NCBI RefSeq assembly: GCF_037975245.1
Contig: NC_092562.1
Coordinates: forward strand, 15,084,521-15,148,520
Direction of reading: 5' to 3'
Length of the DNA stretch: 64,000 bases
From: Apostichopus japonicus
Lineage: Eukaryota; Echinodermata; Holothuroidea; Aspidochirotida; Stichopodidae
Shown here: positions 61,001 to 64,000 of the stretch, one piece after another
How positions within the stretch are numbered: the first letter of the stretch is position 1
Layout of the letters: each line of letters opens with the position of its first letter
Translations under genes and position numbers: made by a program
Notes under the pieces: model-generated
The model's input: only the letters and a program-made list of their open reading frames with translations
Database searches by the model: none
Told to the model about the DNA's origin: nothing

Positions 61001-64000
61001 AGGATATATTCTTACAATTAAAGCCTATAGCTGTGATAATTGGGTGTTTGAAAATATAAAAAAAACTGAGCACTATGGTTGGTTGGTTGGCAGTCTCTTG
61101 TGGTATTTAGCATAGAATCAAGTTACATAGGGAACTTGTCAAAGGTTTTCAAGGGTTTTCTGCCATGCCATTGACATCTGACATAGTTCATTCATGGATT
61201 GATTACCCCAAAGAGGTACAAAAAGCTTTTTAGTATGGTCATTTGAGATCCCTGTCTCCAATTTGATAGAAATATGTCCAAAAATTGACCACTAATCAAA
61301 CAGTTTGTGTACATGTAATGGACCATAACATCAACTTTTTCATCCACTTTGATGCTAAATACCTTTGGCCCCCCTCTTTTATAGACAAGTTTCCCTTTCA
61401 GGATATATTTCCCCCCCTCTTCTTTGATCAAGTGTAAAGATGTGATGAGGATTAAAGTTGTCCACAGATTGACTGGTGAATTTGCAAATAAATCTCAAGA
61501 AAGGTCATCGCCGCCCGATCCACAAAAATGATAACAGCAAAGTAAAATGGACAGAGATTTAACTCTTAAAATGATATGCATTTCATTTCCCCATGGGGGA
61601 GAGGGGGGGGTTGGTGAGGTACAATGATTCATTTCTGTATTTAGTGAAAATCAGTGACAGATATATCTCCACAAGTAAACTATTTGGTTTTCTAAATTTG
61701 TGCTTTTGGTAGTTTGCTGGTAGAGTATCATGTGAACAAAGTTGGCATTGGCTCCTCGATAAAATGTAAATGGATCTAGTATATGCCTTTTATTTTGTTC
61801 TTATCAAAGGGTTCTCAAAATAAGAAGAGGTTGGAAATGTGAGAGCGAGCTATATTTATCGATCAGTTTTGATATTTTTGATTATAAAAAGACTGAATAA
61901 TGAAAGGAGCATTTGGTAAAGTAGCGATTCTGACAACTTCAATTCACACACTGGACAGGGGCAAGAGGAGAGTCAAGTCACTAAAGCATTCCTCTTTTGT
62001 CCCAACTTACACCCTCCCCCCCCCTCTCCTGCATAGCTCAGCTGGATTGATAAGAGATTTCATGAGACATTTCAGTGAACAACAACATTTTGTCACTATA
62101 GTTACGCCAGTAGCAAACACGTCTGTATACATTCAACTCAGTTCGACTCTTGGGTAACAACTTTGACATAAGTCGGCTATATTATTTAACAGTTAACAGC
62201 GAAGCTTTTGTGCGAATCCTTTCTAGAGCATTTAACATTGTCTGAAAACCAGTTTTCTTCTTCTTCCTGTGAATAATATTTCTCCAAAGAACATCAGGTA
62301 GATAAAAAGAAACAAAAAAAAAACTGACCAAGACGTGTTATCTAGCAATCTTTTTCTTTTCTATTCATTTCTTTGACCATATATTAAAGTGGAATGATGC
62401 ATACAGAGGAAAATAAAGTTCTATAACTCTTAAATTCTAATCTTCATCAAGTAAAATCTTACTTATTTCCGTAAAAATTGTTATCGCCCTTCCTGTTCTC
62501 TGCTGATTTCGATCGAAATGAGATGCTTTATTTTGTCATCCATTGCACAGACAAACAGCATGAATAAGTAAAGAAGATGTCGAGCTATTCTCGTTGACGT
62601 AAACACCCCACGATCCCTTAACTTTTATTACAAGATATGTAAAGAAGAAGTCAAATTATTCTCGCTTGCGTAAAAAAAAAAAATAAACGTTCCCGACTAC
62701 TTTTATTACAAGATATGAACATTCAGAGTTTATCCTCAGTTTAAGTAAAACCCAAAGTTTTGTAGTTTTACGTCAAGATATGATTGATGGAGCCAAAAAC
62801 AAAAGTTTATTTGAAATTCTAAAGGATAATTGAGAGAAGTAAATGTCATAATTTGAAGAGATATGAAAGCAAATTTGGAATGGATTCAAGGCTATCATAT
62901 AGATATGAATTTTAAATATCCTATCTGTATTACTTTAAGAATTTACTCGTTTTTCTTTCTAATTTTTTTCTTGTTTTCTCTTTTTTTGAAATCTTTTCTT
63001 ATAATGGCAGTATATTCTTCAGATAATGAGGTGAATGGGTATAAATAACGACAAAAACGTGAAGAAAATTACACCTACATTGGAATCTTTACACATTGTT
63101 CTAGACATCAATAAAGAATATGCTCTAGGACAAGTTTTGGAACCTTTTCGTAGGAAAATGTCCCTTATGGAGTTTTATGAAAAAATAAAAATGCATTTTT
63201 ATGACTGCTTGTAATATTGCCAGAGGTTAAGACAGATAAATACAAAACAAATGAATGTAATTTTGGTTGGCAGGGTAAAGTGGTATCAATTCAAAGGACT
63301 TAACTTGGATAATGGAAGGAGCTGTAATTGCCAGTATACTAATTGCCAGTGGGGGGAAAAACATCTCCTTGGTCAAAATAGTTTGCCTGAATTATGAATA
63401 ATGTCATCAGCTTAAAGTGAACGGCAACTTGTTTACTGAGAAGTATGCATTGGAATGATATGTGCACCAGAAATAAGTATTCCTTTTTTTTTAGGGGCGG
63501 GGGGCAGGCAGTGGGGTGGGGTTAGAATATTCATGTTGAGTGAATTAACCCTATTTATGACAGAAGCAGCACATATTTAGTTGTGACAAATATTCATACA
63601 TAACACGCGCTCCCTTTTTGATCACTTACAAATTAATCAGTGAAAAATTAATGAATTTGATTCACGCAACAACTTTCTGACATCCAGACATTTTAAAAGT
63701 AATATTACATATACTTTAAAATCAAAGTTGGGAAATTTCAGAAATATTTAGCAAATTAGTAGCTACCTCGTCATGATATTTTAGTGTAGAAGTCAAGAAG
63801 ATCATATAAAATCATTTTAATGCAAGGTCATCATCACACAGGAATGTTTGGAAAACTTTTAGAGAATAGAGGAATTAATCTAGTACTGACCTTTCAACTT
63901 CAATCAATGTTTAAGGTCACATCTTTATTCCATAATGAAGGGTAGGGCAAGGAATGAAGGATGCATTAGGAAGTGAACGAGGAACGGGGAGGGGAAGGGG
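58012..64000 (+). other. AGBL4 intron 5, remainder to window edge
   Basis: AT-rich intronic sequence with poly-T/poly-A runs, a G-run at 61604-61611, a C-run near 62012-62021 and a G-rich patch at 63495-63522 and at the very end. No AGBL4 catalytic exon (HPGE motif region) and no RNA gene was seen. Confidence 0.7.

Larger units (their letters stand above)
27240..64000 (+). other. AGBL4: AGBL4 (cytosolic carboxypeptidase 6) gene locus, 5' part
   Basis: Locus entry for the plus-strand gene. CCP6 is an M14-family metallocarboxypeptidase acting in cytosol and cilia/centrioles, which removes glutamates from polyglutamate side chains and acidic C-termini of tubulin and other proteins. Five exons are visible, with phases 1, 1, 0, 2 and 0 at their 3' ends. 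They join into one open frame of about 195 residues with no stops, covering the N-terminal CCP-specific beta-sandwich domain. Introns are 4.5, 20.1, 2.1, 1.2 and more than 8.3 kb. The M14 catalytic domain (HPGE zinc motif, later His, catalytic Glu) belongs to exons beyond base 64000. The gene reads away from the ELAV-like gene. Confidence 0.95.

Overview
This window is nuclear DNA from an animal. The sequence is AT-rich (clearly under 40% GC by eye), coding exons are short and separated by introns of 1 to 20 kb, and poly-C/poly-G tracts, tRNA-derived SINEs and small DNA transposons are scattered throughout. The SINE family, with a tRNA-like head and a tail reading tatatagcgc...gcgctttgaaa, together with the deuterostome-like gene order, suggests an echinoderm, possibly a sea cucumber. 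That species-level guess is inference.

Two real multi-exon genes are present, arranged head to head. On the minus strand, from about 23.16 kb leftwards past the window edge, lies an ELAV/Hu-family RNA-binding protein gene. A candidate TATA box and 5' UTR exon lie near 23.1-23.2 kb and a candidate start exon at 22.80-22.85 kb. The exon carrying the N-terminus and first half of RRM1 is at 13391-13661, and the exon carrying the second half of RRM1 is at 3218-3321. RRM2, the hinge and RRM3 lie beyond base 1. On the plus strand, from 27240 past the right edge, lies AGBL4, encoding cytosolic carboxypeptidase 6 (CCP6), a deglutamylase family member. Five exons are visible (27240-27264, 31772-31894, 52029-52153, 54232-54326, 55493-55709). 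All reading phases join, giving about the first 195 residues. The zinc-binding catalytic exons lie to the right of the window. About 4 kb separates the two putative promoters. The same two genes are head-to-head neighbours on human chromosome 1p33, so this is probably an ancient linkage.

The 20-kb second intron of AGBL4 (31895-52028) is the most interesting region. At its left end a set of four phase-compatible, splice-flanked segments (32364-39063, followed by AATAAA at 39130) could encode a 54-residue microprotein nested in AGBL4 on the same strand. The same intron holds a 1.6-kb non-autonomous hAT-like transposon with a perfect 8-bp target duplication inside an older SINE tail, a higher-order minisatellite made of 98- and 123-bp units, a CpG-rich block near 48 kb, and TAAT-rich blocks that could be enhancers. 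A long terminal-exon-like ORF of unknown identity sits in the fifth intron at 57761-58011.

The rest is intronic or intergenic sequence with repeats. No rRNA, functional tRNA, CRISPR array or prokaryotic-type operon was seen.
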